This document shows, piece by piece, positions 35,574 through 44,652 of a DNA stretch of 61,120 nt (positions are counted from its first letter, which is position 1; the number at the start of each line of letters is the position of its first letter). The DNA comes from Alistipes sp. (GTDB lineage: Bacteria > Bacteroidota > Bacteroidia > Bacteroidales > Rikenellaceae). The stretch is taken from assembly GCA_017503575.1 (NCBI GenBank), contig JAFVSV010000013.1, forward strand, positions 1-61,120, read 5' to 3'. The position numbers were made by a program, and so were the translations under genes. Under the pieces are notes generated by a model. It did not search any database. It saw only the letters and a list, made by a program, of their open reading frames with translations, and had not been told where the DNA came from.

Positions 35574-36818
35574 TTACTGAATCTTGAGCGTTACGAGTGT
35601 TAGTGCCGAGAGGAGTAGCGACACGATAAAGAAGCGCATCATAATCTTCGTCTCGAAGATGCCCTTCTTCTGGTAGTGGTGGTGTATGGGCGACATAAGG
35701 AGTATGCGTCGACCCTCACCATACTTACGCTTCGTATACTTGAAGTAGGCTACCTGCACCATTACCGAGAGCGCCTCGACAAGGAAGACGCCGCAGAGTA
35801 GTGGCAGTAGTAGCTCCTTGCGTATGCAGAGGGCGAAGACGGCGATGATGCCGCCAATGGTAAGAGAGCCCGTGTCGCCCATAAATATCTGCGCTGGGAA
35901 GGAGTTGTACCATAGGAAGCCGACAAGAGCACCGGCAAAAGCGGCGGCAAAGACTATCATCTCACCACTGCCCGGGATATACATTATATTAAGGTAGTCC
36001 GAGTAGATGATATGTCCCGAGAGGTATGCCAAGATACCGAGCACAAGGACAATGGGCACCGATACGGAGGTGAGCAGACCGTCGATGCCGTCCGTAAGGT
36101 TGGCGCCATTAGATACGGCGGTGATGACGAAGATGGCGACAAGGATATAAAAGAACCACGCCAAGGTCTCGTTACCACCCGTAATCTGGCTATAATCGAG
36201 TGTCGTATCCTTGAAGAAGGGGATAGATGTCTCGGTGCTCTTCTCGGGGGTAGTGCTTATAACGCGCTCCTCGGTATACTTAACAACATCGCCACTCCTC
36301 TCATCGGTGATGGTATAGGTATATTTATCGTAGTGCTTCTCATGTACTACAATTTGGTCGGATTGCCACATTGTGGTACCCACGATGATGCCCAAGCCTA
36401 CCTGTCCCACAATCTTAAAGCGACCGTTAAGACCCTCCTTCTTGTGGCGGAAGACCTTGATATAGTCATCAAGACCACCTATGAAGCCGAGCCAGATGGT
36501 CGAGATAAGGAGCAATTGTATGTAGATGTTCGATAGGTCACCGAAGAGAAGCACGGGGATAAGTACCGCCATGATGATGATGATGCCACCCATCGTTGGT
36601 GTGCCCTTCTTCTGGAGCTGTCCCTCGAGACCCAGGTCGCGTATATCCTCGCCAATCTGCTTGCGCTTGAGATAGCGTATAACGCGCTTACCTACCATGA
36701 TGGCGATAAGTAGCGATAGGATGATTGCGGCAGCTGCGCGGAACGATATGTAGTCGCCGACACGCATGCCAGGAAGGCTGGTGTTTTTGTCGAGATACTC
36801 GAATAGCCAATGTAACAT
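35574..36818 (-). CDS. mraY: Phospho-N-acetylmuramoyl-pentapeptide transferase
   Basis: MraY moves phospho-MurNAc-pentapeptide to undecaprenyl phosphate to make lipid I. The 414-residue membrane protein has KKGTPTMGGI (~71-80), FIGGLDDYIKV, NLTDGIDGL, MGDTGSLTIGG and SPIHHHYQKKG. It is longer than E. coli MraY owing to a hydrophilic insert near residues 160-215 (KYTEERVISTTPEKSTETS), usual in Bacteroidetes. It lies in the division/wall operon between murE and the amidohydrolase. Confidence 0.97.
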   Translation of the reverse strand: MLHWLFEYLDKNTSLPGMRVGDYISFRAAAAIILSLLIAIMVGKRVIRYLKRKQIGEDIRDLGLEGQLQKKGTPTMGGIIIIMAVLIPVLLFGDLSNIYIQLLLISTIWLGFIGGLDDYIKVFRHKKEGLNGRFKIVGQVGLGIIVGTTMWQSDQIVVHEKHYDKYTYTITDERSGDVVKYTEERVISTTPEKSTETSIPFFKDTTLDYSQITGGNETLAWFFYILVAIFVITAVSNGANLTDGIDGLLTSVSVPIVLVLGILAYLSGHIIYSDYLNIMYIPGSGEMIVFAAAFAGALVGFLWYNSFPAQIFMGDTGSLTIGGIIAVFALCIRKELLLPLLCGVFLVEALSVMVQVAYFKYTKRKYGEGRRILLMSPIHHHYQKKGIFETKIMMRFFIVSLLLSALTLVTLKIQ

Positions 36819-36859
36819 AGTCTCTTACTGTTGTTTGCGTCGTTAGTGTTGTATGTGTG

Positions 36860-38320
36860 TCATCTATTGTGTGTGTGCTCAAAGGCGAGGCGTGCCTGTT
36901 CGCGGTCGTCGAAGTGGTGCTTCTCGGTGCCTACAATCTGGTAGTCCTCATGTCCCTTACCAGCGATAAGTATTATGTCGCCCGCCTTGGCAAGCATCGC
37001 TGCGGTGCGTATGGCCTCGCTGCGGTCGGTGATGCGTAGGTAGTTATGTGCCCCCTCTACGCCTGCTACCATATCATCGAGGATAGCCTCGGGCGACTCG
37101 GTGCGTGGGTTGTCCGAGGTGAGGATGACGGTCGAAGCACCCTTGACGGCGATGCGTGCCATCTCGGGTCGCTTCGTGCGGTCGCGGTCACCACCGCAGC
37201 CACATACCACGATAAGCTGCTGCCCTGCGCGACGTATCTCGTTGATTGTCTGCATGACATTATCCAAGGCATCGGGCGTGTGGGCATAGTCCACGACAGC
37301 CATCGTGCCATCCTTGGCGGTGATGGTCTCGAAGCGGCCACTTACGGGCGTAAGCATCGATAGTGTCGTGAGCACCTCGTCTCTGTCGACGCCAAGCAGG
37401 CGTGCTGCGGCATATACCGTGGTGAGGTTATAGGCATTAAACCTGCCCGTAAACTTCACCCATAGCTCGCGGTCGTCGATATGTAGAAGCATGCCGTTAG
37501 GTAGCATCTCGATAATCTTGGTGCGATAGTCCGCCATGGAGCGAAGCGATAGACGATATACCTTTGCGCGGGTATTCTGCACCATCACCTCGCCATTTCT
37601 GTCGTCGATGTTGACCACCGCCCACGCCTCCTTGTCCAAGGCATCGAAAAAGCTCTTCTTGGCACGGATATACTCCTTGTATGTGCCGTGGTAGTCGAGG
37701 TGGTCGTGCGTGAGGTTACTGAATAGTGCGCCCTCGAAGTGTAGGTAGTCTATGCGGTGTTGCGCTGCGGCGTGCGACGACACCTCCATAAAGCAGTAGT
37801 CGCAACCCTCGTCCACCATGCGACGCATCATCTGGTTGAGGCGTATCGAGTCGGGTGTGGTGTGTGTCGAGGGTATTGTCTTGTCGGCAATGCGGTATAC
37901 TACCGTCGAGATAAGTCCCACGCGGTAGCCAAGCGTCGTGAACATGTCGTATAGAAGTGTCGCAGTGGTTGTCTTACCATTGGTGCCCGTGACGCCCACG
38001 AGGTGCATCTCGTGCGAGGGGTGGTCGTAGAAGGCTGCAGCCATGGCTGCCATAGCTATGTTGCTATCCTCGACAACGATATAGGTAACATCGTCGCTGA
38101 GGCTATCGGGAAGGCGCTGGCAGACGATAGCTCTTGCGCCGCGCTCTATGGCCGAGGGTATATAGTTGTGACCGTCGCTCGCCGTGCCGACAACGGCAAA
38201 GAAGCAGTGGCCTGCATCCACGCGGCGCGAGTCATACTCGAGGGCTATGACCTCGGTATTGGTGCTACCTACGATGTGGCGTGCTTGCACGTCGACGAGT
38301 AGATCTGTTATTGTCTTCAT
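36860..38320 (-). CDS. murE: UDP-MurNAc-tripeptide synthetase (mDAP-adding)
   Basis: MurE adds meso-diaminopimelate to UDP-MurNAc-L-Ala-D-Glu. The 486-residue Mur ligase has the ATP site GVTGTNGKTTTATLL (~108-122), EVSSHAAAQHRID, LTHDHLDYHG, and DNPRTESPE with the DNPR motif of the mDAP-specific enzymes. Length is normal. It lies 20 bases after ftsI and 41 bases before mraY. Confidence 0.97.
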   Translation of the reverse strand: MKTITDLLVDVQARHIVGSTNTEVIALEYDSRRVDAGHCFFAVVGTASDGHNYIPSAIERGARAIVCQRLPDSLSDDVTYIVVEDSNIAMAAMAAAFYDHPSHEMHLVGVTGTNGKTTTATLLYDMFTTLGYRVGLISTVVYRIADKTIPSTHTTPDSIRLNQMMRRMVDEGCDYCFMEVSSHAAAQHRIDYLHFEGALFSNLTHDHLDYHGTYKEYIRAKKSFFDALDKEAWAVVNIDDRNGEVMVQNTRAKVYRLSLRSMADYRTKIIEMLPNGMLLHIDDRELWVKFTGRFNAYNLTTVYAAARLLGVDRDEVLTTLSMLTPVSGRFETITAKDGTMAVVDYAHTPDALDNVMQTINEIRRAGQQLIVVCGCGGDRDRTKRPEMARIAVKGASTVILTSDNPRTESPEAILDDMVAGVEGAHNYLRITDRSEAIRTAAMLAKAGDIILIAGKGHEDYQIVGTEKHHFDDREQARLAFEHTHNR

Positions 38321-38340
38321 AGTAATTTATTGCGAAGTTG

Positions 38341-40668
38341 TTAAATATCAAGTGTTAAGTGTATCGTGCCGCCACTTCCGCGGATGGTGCTACCCGCCTC
38401 AAGGCTCTGCTCGACGATGCGGCCAGCACCCTCGTGTGTGACCTCCAAGCCGAGACCCTCGAGGATGTATAGCGCATCGCTTAGTCCCATGTTACGAACG
38501 TCGGGGACGATATCCTCCGTGATGTCAACCGCTGTGATGGCTACGCTACCACCATCGTCGGTCGTCGTGTTGCACCACGCCGCGTCGATGGCGCTATTGC
38601 TGACGTATGGGGCTAACGTGCTACTCACAGTGTTAACAGCCCTGCTGTCGCCACCCTTGATGTTTGTGGGGGCGTAGGGCGAAGGCGCTACGCTAACTGT
38701 TGGGTGTAGGTCGCGGTCGTTGTTGTAGATATATTGCATTATCTCGTTTGCCGCAGGCGCTGCCACGTCGATACCAAAGTGGGTGTCTTTATCGAACATG
38801 CTCTCCTTGGCCATGGCAACCATAACAGTATACTTGGGCTTCTCAAGTGGCATCATACATACTACCGAGCCGAGGTTGTAGTTGTAGTTTAAGATGTTAG
38901 CGAACTTCTGTTTGTCCTCCTGGGCATCGCTCTGGAACGGACCGTTAATCTCGGCCGTACCCGTCTTACAACCAATCTTGAATGGTAGCTCGGCAAAGCG
39001 GCGCTTTGTTCGTTCGGGTACTGCTGCGGCAGCGAGGCACTCGTGAAGTAGCTCGATGGTTCTGTCGGAACACATCCTATCCATTATCACCTCCGTGGGC
39101 ATCACCTCGATAACTTTGCCATCACGCTCTATATGGTCGACGATGCGTGGGGCTACCATGCGTCCGCCATTTGCCACACCGTTGAAGAAGGTGAGTGTGT
39201 GGATAGGGGGTACGGTGACGATATATCCGTAGCCGAGGTAGGGTAGCGACTTACTGAGCGAGCCATGAATGCTCTTCCACTCCTTATCCATAGGTACAGG
39301 GATGTGTCCTGCCACCTCGCCATAGGCGTCGAGACCTACCGTCTTGTTGAAGTGTAGCGAGTCAAGGTACTCCCAATAGAGCTTGGGGTTATCCTTGAAG
39401 TTCTCGTATATGGCCTCGGCGAAGTATATGTTCGACGAGTGGGCAAAGCCATCCTTGAGCGTGATGTTGACAATGGGCTTACCATTCTCGTACTTTATGG
39501 TGTGTGAGTCGGTCACTTTGCGTGTGCCGACCTTCTTCTCTTTCGTTGGTATGCTTATCGAGGTGTCTAACGTATAGCCGCACCTCTCGATGAGTACCAT
39601 TGTTGCTGCGAGCTTGAATGTAGAGCCTGGACTCTGGCTCGTCTTCATGGCGTGGTTGAATCCCTTCTCCGAGAAGTTCGTGCCACGCACGCGTCCTGTG
39701 CTGAGGTTCACCATGCAAAGCATGTCGCCTGTCTCCACCTCCATAACCATTGCGACGCCAAACGACCCCTTGTGTCCCTCCAACTCGCGGCGTAGAATCT
39801 CTGTTGCTGCACGTTGTAGGCCTCCGTCGATGGTTGTCACTATATCGCAGCCATCCTTGGGTGCTTTGTTGCTCGGGTCGTTGATGCGACTCCAGAAGCC
39901 GTGGGCTATATACTGCTCCTTGGCTTGGCCATCCTCTCCCGCGAGATAGTCGTCATATATACGCTCTATACCCGTACTATTGGTGCTCTCGCCATTGTCG
40001 ACGACACTCTTGTCAACGCCGATAAGCTGATGAGCCATCTCGCCCATAGGATGTATGCGCTTATCCACACGCTTCACGCCGTAGACCATTCCCATATTGC
40101 CGTTGAGGATGGGGAACTCGGAGGTCATCATCTCCCACTCGTCGAGCGTCACGGGGCGCGGAAATATCTTCTTGGCGCGCGCCGTGCCTCGGCTGAGCTC
40201 CGCATGGAATATATCTTTGTACTCTGTGGCGCTGATATAGTCGTAGCCCTCGTTGCGTGCATCCTCCATGTCGAAGTGCTGTGATAATAGCTTCGATAGC
40301 TCGTCGACATTATGCTCGAACTCCTGTGGTGGGGCATCGTTGAAGCCGTCCGACTTGAAGTCAAAGGTGGGCTCGTAGCGTAGGCTTGACATCGCCAATG
40401 GCTCGCCATCGCGCGTGAGTATGGCACCACGATGTGCGGGGATGGTCACCTCGCGCACTACGCCCTCCTTGAGCACTGCCGCGTTGTGTGCCACAGAGTC
40501 GCTAAACATCTGCACCCACACTAAACGCGCAGCAACGCCAAAGCCCACAAGAATGAATAACAAGTATAACACCCTCACGCGCAAAAGTATATCATTCTTG
40601 GCGCTTCCCGATTTGCTGCTACTGCCGCCCTTTGCGCCACTACGCTTTGTACTACTCTTCTTTGCCAT
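38341..40668 (-). CDS. ftsI: Division transpeptidase PBP3/FtsI with PASTA domain
   Basis: The ~775-residue protein has a basic, Ser/Lys-rich N-terminus, one transmembrane helix near 30-50 (RVLYLLFILVGFGVAARLVW), a dimerisation domain, a transpeptidase domain with SPGSTFK (SxxK), SSN (SxN) and CKTGTAE (KTG), and a C-terminal PASTA domain (VPDVRNMGLSDALYILEGLG). It crosslinks septal peptidoglycan. ATG 40668 is chosen; the longer reading starts at TTG 40704 inside ftsL. It is next to ftsL and murE as in other dcw clusters. Confidence 0.95.
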   Translation of the reverse strand: MAKKSSTKRSGAKGGSSSKSGSAKNDILLRVRVLYLLFILVGFGVAARLVWVQMFSDSVAHNAAVLKEGVVREVTIPAHRGAILTRDGEPLAMSSLRYEPTFDFKSDGFNDAPPQEFEHNVDELSKLLSQHFDMEDARNEGYDYISATEYKDIFHAELSRGTARAKKIFPRPVTLDEWEMMTSEFPILNGNMGMVYGVKRVDKRIHPMGEMAHQLIGVDKSVVDNGESTNSTGIERIYDDYLAGEDGQAKEQYIAHGFWSRINDPSNKAPKDGCDIVTTIDGGLQRAATEILRRELEGHKGSFGVAMVMEVETGDMLCMVNLSTGRVRGTNFSEKGFNHAMKTSQSPGSTFKLAATMVLIERCGYTLDTSISIPTKEKKVGTRKVTDSHTIKYENGKPIVNITLKDGFAHSSNIYFAEAIYENFKDNPKLYWEYLDSLHFNKTVGLDAYGEVAGHIPVPMDKEWKSIHGSLSKSLPYLGYGYIVTVPPIHTLTFFNGVANGGRMVAPRIVDHIERDGKVIEVMPTEVIMDRMCSDRTIELLHECLAAAAVPERTKRRFAELPFKIGCKTGTAEINGPFQSDAQEDKQKFANILNYNYNLGSVVCMMPLEKPKYTVMVAMAKESMFDKDTHFGIDVAAPAANEIMQYIYNNDRDLHPTVSVAPSPYAPTNIKGGDSRAVNTVSSTLAPYVSNSAIDAAWCNTTTDDGGSVAITAVDITEDIVPDVRNMGLSDALYILEGLGLEVTHEGAGRIVEQSLEAGSTIRGSGGTIHLTLDI

Positions 40669-40675
40669 GACGTTA

Positions 40676-41302
40676 CTACATTCGTTGGCTACTCTTTTGG
40701 TCAACCATCACTATGCCGTGCTCCTCCTTAAGTACGCGTACTACCTCGTCGCGTGACGATATGCGGTAGCGCTCCTCGCTCTTGAGTACCGAGCGCTCAC
40801 GAAGACGCGATACCTGCTGCTCTTTGTGGCGATACTCGCTGTCGGCATTCAGTGACATGAAGGTGAGAAATATGCTTATGAAGCACATGATGGCTATGGC
40901 TATTAGGTAACGATAGTATTGCAGGGCACCATCGCTGGTGATAAAGCCGCCTGTGACGATGTGGCGCCAGAGTGATTTCGACTGGGGTTTAGTTGTCTCA
41001 TCTGCCTCATCATTACTATCGCTCTCACTCTCCTTATCTGCATCTTCACCCTCTTCATCCTCTTCGCTCTCCTCTGTGTCGTCATCCACCTCATCATCCT
41101 CTATATCCTCGGTGTCATCCTCATCTTCCTCATCGCTCTCTTCGTCAATCTCCTCATCTTCGTCTAACTCCTCGTCCTCTTCCTCCTCGGCTTCGATGCG
41201 GACTATCTCGCGGCGGATGCGGCGCTTGCGCAACTCCTCATCCTCCTCGTTGTGGTGTTTAGATAGCTTTGTGCTCCTTCTATTTCGTGTTGTCTCAGAC
41301 AT
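40676..41302 (-). CDS. ftsL: FtsL-like division protein with long acidic N-terminus
   Basis: The 208-residue protein has one transmembrane segment (131-152, RYLIAIAIMCFISIFLTFMS), a short coiled-coil (156-182) and a small C-terminal tail, like FtsL, and lies between rsmH and ftsI where ftsL belongs. Residues ~36-103 are almost all Asp/Glu with Ser and Thr, after a basic start (RKRRIRR). FtsL scaffolds the FtsQLB/FtsWI complex. The acidic cytoplasmic stretch is unusually long and is a low-complexity GA(G/T)-rich DNA segment. Confidence 0.8.
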   Translation of the reverse strand: MSETTRNRRSTKLSKHHNEEDEELRKRRIRREIVRIEAEEEEDEELDEDEEIDEESDEEDEDDTEDIEDDEVDDDTEESEEDEEGEDADKESESDSNDEADETTKPQSKSLWRHIVTGGFITSDGALQYYRYLIAIAIMCFISIFLTFMSLNADSEYRHKEQQVSRLRERSVLKSEERYRISSRDEVVRVLKEEHGIVMVDQKSSQRM

Positions 41303-41346
41303 ATATTGGTTCGTTTGTTGGGCTGTATCTCTATTTCTAAAGGCCT

Positions 41347-42255
41347 CTAAAGGCGCTCTGCCACGCGTAGCTTAGCACTGCGAGAGCGGGGGTTGGTGTC
41401 TACCTCCTCGTCGGTGGGTACTATCGCCTTGCGCGTTATAACCTTTAGTGGGGTGTTGGTGCGGCCGTAGAAGTCGCGCTCTATGCGTCCCTCGGTGTTA
41501 CCGCTACGCATGAAGTTCTTTACAATGCGATCCTCGAGCGAGTGGTACGACATGATTACAAGCCTACCCCCGGGGTTGAGCACCTTGAGGCTCTGCTCCA
41601 AGGACATCTTGAGTGCCTCCATCTCGCCGTTAAGCTCTATGCGTAGCGCCTGGAAGAGCTTGGTGAGGAACTTTGCCTCATCCTTGGGTGGCGTGCATGG
41701 CTTTATGGCCTCTACTAACTCGGCAGTCGTTGTTATCGCCTTCTCGCTGCGGGTGCGCTCTATGCAGTTAGCAATCTTCCACGTTGTCTCCAACTCGCCA
41801 TACTCCGCGAAGATGCGGGCAAGGGCCTCCTTGTCGTAGCTGTTTATGATGTCGGCAGCTGTGCGACCGCCGCGCGTATTCATGCGCATGTCGAGTGGCG
41901 CATCGCCACGAAACGAGAAGCCGCGGTGCTTGGCATCGAAGTGGTGTGACGATACTCCCAAGTCGGCGAGTATGCCATCTACGCCCTCCACGCCGCGTAG
42001 GCGTAGCGCAGCACGCATAAAGCGGAAGTTCGATGCCACGAAGGTGTGACGCTCATCATCGGGGGCATTGCGCTCGGCATCTGGGTCTTGGTCGAAGGAG
42101 TATAGATGTCCCTCGGGGCCAAGTCTCTCGAGGATGGCGCGTGTATGTCCGCCACCACCCATGGTGAGGTCGACATAGATGCCATCTGGCTTGATGTCGA
42201 GGTTGTCGATGCACTCGTTGAGCATCACGGGGATATGGTATGTCTCGGTGGTCAT
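41347..42255 (-). CDS. rsmH: 16S rRNA (cytosine-1402 N4) methyltransferase
   Basis: RsmH methylates C1402 in the ribosomal P site. The 302-residue protein starts HIPVMLNECID, then has the SAM site DLTMGGGGHTRAILE (~27-41), DGILADLGVSSHHFD, RTAADIINSYD and SYHSLEDRIVKNFM. ATG 42255 gives the normal family length; a 32-codon extension upstream is not typical. It is the first gene of the division operon. No mraZ precedes it. Confidence 0.96.
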   Translation of the reverse strand: MTTETYHIPVMLNECIDNLDIKPDGIYVDLTMGGGGHTRAILERLGPEGHLYSFDQDPDAERNAPDDERHTFVASNFRFMRAALRLRGVEGVDGILADLGVSSHHFDAKHRGFSFRGDAPLDMRMNTRGGRTAADIINSYDKEALARIFAEYGELETTWKIANCIERTRSEKAITTTAELVEAIKPCTPPKDEAKFLTKLFQALRIELNGEMEALKMSLEQSLKVLNPGGRLVIMSYHSLEDRIVKNFMRSGNTEGRIERDFYGRTNTPLKVITRKAIVPTDEEVDTNPRSRSAKLRVAERL

Positions 42256-42387
42256 TTTTTGAGTGCTTTTACTACAAGTAAAAAATATCGGCGCTAAGTT
42301 ACAAAAATATTCACAATTTACACCCTTTGAGCGGGTAATTATTTTTGGCATGCACCACCACTATCGGATAGGTATAATATAAATGGC

Positions 42388-42429
42388 GAGGAGGGGTTGC
42401 GCAATCGGTCACTGCGCAAGCCCCTCCTC
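42388..42429. terminator. Strong hairpin between ROK kinase and rsmH
   Basis: A ~16-bp stem (GAGGAGGGGTTGCGCA with TGCGCAAGCCCCTCCTC, one bulge) lies 94 bases after the ROK gene stop in its reading direction. It lacks a T-run. It probably ends the ROK transcript. Confidence 0.6.
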
Positions 42430-42522
42430 GTAGGGTCGAAGTTGTCAATCTATATACGAGGTGACGAGTGGTTCATTTGCCTCTTATTCTCGCCCCTTAA
42501 TCGTCTCTCAATCGCCCCTCGA

Positions 42523-43551
42523 TTAGTAGTTCTCGATAACTGCCTCGAGGTGCTGCTTCCAGATAAGAGCTGCGCCACCTAAAATAGCCACATTCTTATC
42601 CTGGATACCACTCATCATAAGCTTCACCTTACCCTTGAATACTGTGAGCTGATTCTCCTCCATGTGGCGGTATGTAGGACGCATGATAAAGTCGCCAGCG
42701 TTGGCCAAACCGCCGAACAGTATGATAGCCTCGGGAGAGGTGATGGCGGTGAGGTCTGCGAGGGCGAGACCAAGCACCTTGCCTGTACGCTCAAATGCCT
42801 CGAGAGCAATAGGATCGTTGTTCTTTGCAGCATCCGATAGCATCTTCGCCTCGAACTTGTCGTAAGGCACCGAACGAAGCTCGCTGTCGCATGTCATCGT
42901 TGCCATAAGGTCGAATGCTGTACGCTTGATACCGGTAGCCGAAACGTATGCCTCAAGACAGCCCTTACGACCGCAACCACACTGGCGGCCGGTCTCGCGC
43001 GAGGCGACAGCAATATGACCAAATTCCCCTGCAAAGCCATCGTGGCCATAGACCATCTCGCCGTTGCAAACGATACCCGAGCCAAGGCCTGTGCCGAGGG
43101 TAATCATGGCGAAGTCCTTCATGCCACGAGCGTTGCCGAATACCATCTCGCCGATGGCTGCTGCGTTAGCGTCGTTGGTGATCATAACCTTTGCGCCACC
43201 GAAGTGCTTTGCCAAGTCCTCAACGAAGTTGAATACGCGGATAGAGTTGGGGCGTGGGTCGGCAGGATCCTCGAACTTCCAGAGGTTTGCTGGGGTCTCG
43301 ATGAGGCCGGTGTGGATGTTGGCATTAGGGGCACCAACGCCAATGCCGATAAGCTCACACTCGGGCTGCTGGGCCATAAGCTCCTTCATGGCTGCGGCAA
43401 GGGTCTCGACGTATGGCTTGTAGTCGTCGTAGTAGCGGAACTTCTCGGTAGATATCTTGCTCTCGGCAATCACGTTGCCATCCTCGTCGACAAGGCCAAA
43501 GGCGGTATTTGTACCACCAATGTCGATGCCCATTGCATATTTTTTCATCAT
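42523..43551 (-). CDS. ROK-family sugar kinase (glucokinase-like)
   Basis: The 342-residue protein has the ATP site GIDIGGTNTAFGLVDEDG (~8-25), GVGAPNAN, ITNDANAAAIGE, TLGTGLGSGIV, GEFGHI and the zinc motif CGCGRKGCLE (~185-194) of ROK kinases. It probably phosphorylates glucose, though ROK enzymes vary in substrate. It is divergent from the polyprenyl synthase gene with overlapping promoters. The second of two ATG codons (43548) is also possible. Confidence 0.92.
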   Translation of the reverse strand: MMKKYAMGIDIGGTNTAFGLVDEDGNVIAESKISTEKFRYYDDYKPYVETLAAAMKELMAQQPECELIGIGVGAPNANIHTGLIETPANLWKFEDPADPRPNSIRVFNFVEDLAKHFGGAKVMITNDANAAAIGEMVFGNARGMKDFAMITLGTGLGSGIVCNGEMVYGHDGFAGEFGHIAVASRETGRQCGCGRKGCLEAYVSATGIKRTAFDLMATMTCDSELRSVPYDKFEAKMLSDAAKNNDPIALEAFERTGKVLGLALADLTAITSPEAIILFGGLANAGDFIMRPTYRHMEENQLTVFKGKVKLMMSGIQDKNVAILGGAALIWKQHLEAVIENY

Positions 43552-43581
43552 AGCTTTTTAGTTTTTTATAATTTAGTTGGT

Positions 43582-43614
43582 CAAAGTTACCAAAATAATT
43601 TTAATCTATGCAAA
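43582..43614 (-). promoter_or_regulatory. Promoter of the ROK kinase gene
   Basis: The minus strand has TTTG (43614-43611), a 21-base spacer and TAACTTTG (43589-43582), 31 bases before the start. It overlaps the plus-strand promoter of the neighbouring gene. Confidence 0.62.
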
Positions 43615-43630
43615 AAAAATTGTAATTTTG
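43600..43630 (+). promoter_or_regulatory. Promoter of the polyprenyl synthase gene
   Basis: TAATTTTG (43623-43630) matches the -7 box, with a weak TTTA-like -33 around 43600. It faces the ROK promoter, so the two transcripts may compete. Confidence 0.52.
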
Positions 43631-43666
43631 AGGCATAATTTATATAACGTACCAAATGAGGCTATT

Positions 43667-44641
43667 ATGACACATAGTAACGATCAGATATTAGAGCTCT
43701 TCGAAGCGGCGCTCAACCAGATGCAGACTCCCGAGGAGCCCGAGTTGTTGTACGCTCCAATAATATACTCGATGTCGGGTGGCGGTAAGCGTCTGCGCCC
43801 CGTCTTGCTATTGCTCACTGCCGAGGCATTTGGCGGTAGTGTCGATGAGGCGATGCCTGCAGCTATGGCCGTAGAGGTCTTCCACAACTTCACGCTCCTG
43901 CACGACGACATTATGGACAATGCCGACGTGCGACGCGGCAAGCCATCGGTGTATGCCAAGTGGGGTGGTAATGTGGCAATACTCTCGGGTGACGCCATGC
44001 TTATCTCGGCATACAAGTATCTTACGCAGCTTAGCTCGGAGCAACTATACCGCGTATTGCCACTATTCAACAACCTTGCGTTGGAGGTGTGTGAAGGTCA
44101 GCAGTACGACATGGACTTCGAGTGTAAGGATAAAGTATCGGTGGTGGAGTATATCCGCATGATTGAGCTCAAGACCTCAGCACTACTATCGGGCTCGGCA
44201 GCCATAGGCGCTGCATTAGCGGGTGCCTCGGATGAGGATGCCAAGAAGATATATCGCTTTGCCACGGAACTCGGCCTCGCCTTCCAACTTCAAGACGATG
44301 TGCTCGATAGCTATGGCGACGAGAGCCTCGGTAAGAAGATTGGTGGCGACATCCTCGAGGGTAAGCAGACATACCTCATGGTGCAGGCTATGAGCCGCGC
44401 TACGGAGGAGCAGCGCGAGGTGTTGCGCCTGACACACCGTCGTGAGGATATCGACGACAATCAGAAGATTGCCATCGTCAAGGCGCTCTACGACGAACTC
44501 GATGTCAAGCATGCCGCAGAGCAACAGATAGAGTTGCGCTTCGAGCGTGCATTGACCGTGCTCGACTCGCTGTCAGTGGGCGAGGAGCGCACGCAACATC
44601 TTCGCGAGTTTGCGCGTAACCTCATGGGTAGAAAGAAGTAG
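43667..44641 (+). CDS. Polyprenyl diphosphate synthase (all-trans)
   Basis: The 324-residue prenyltransferase has the first aspartate-rich motif LLHDDIMDNADVRRGKPS, the second QLQDDVLDSYGD, and GGGKRLRPVLLLL. It condenses IPP units onto an allylic diphosphate for the menaquinone side chain or other polyprenols; chain length cannot be told with confidence. ATG 43667 is chosen over an earlier in-frame start that would run through the promoter. Confidence 0.93.
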   Translation: MTHSNDQILELFEAALNQMQTPEEPELLYAPIIYSMSGGGKRLRPVLLLLTAEAFGGSVDEAMPAAMAVEVFHNFTLLHDDIMDNADVRRGKPSVYAKWGGNVAILSGDAMLISAYKYLTQLSSEQLYRVLPLFNNLALEVCEGQQYDMDFECKDKVSVVEYIRMIELKTSALLSGSAAIGAALAGASDEDAKKIYRFATELGLAFQLQDDVLDSYGDESLGKKIGGDILEGKQTYLMVQAMSRATEEQREVLRLTHRREDIDDNQKIAIVKALYDELDVKHAAEQQIELRFERALTVLDSLSVGEERTQHLREFARNLMGRKK

Positions 44642-44652
44642 TCCAAGGAGTT

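Noticed and set aside
40938-41375. Serine-rich frame on the plus strand opposite ftsL
   Set aside because: It is produced by the GAG/GAT-rich acidic codons of ftsL read in reverse and has no start signals.
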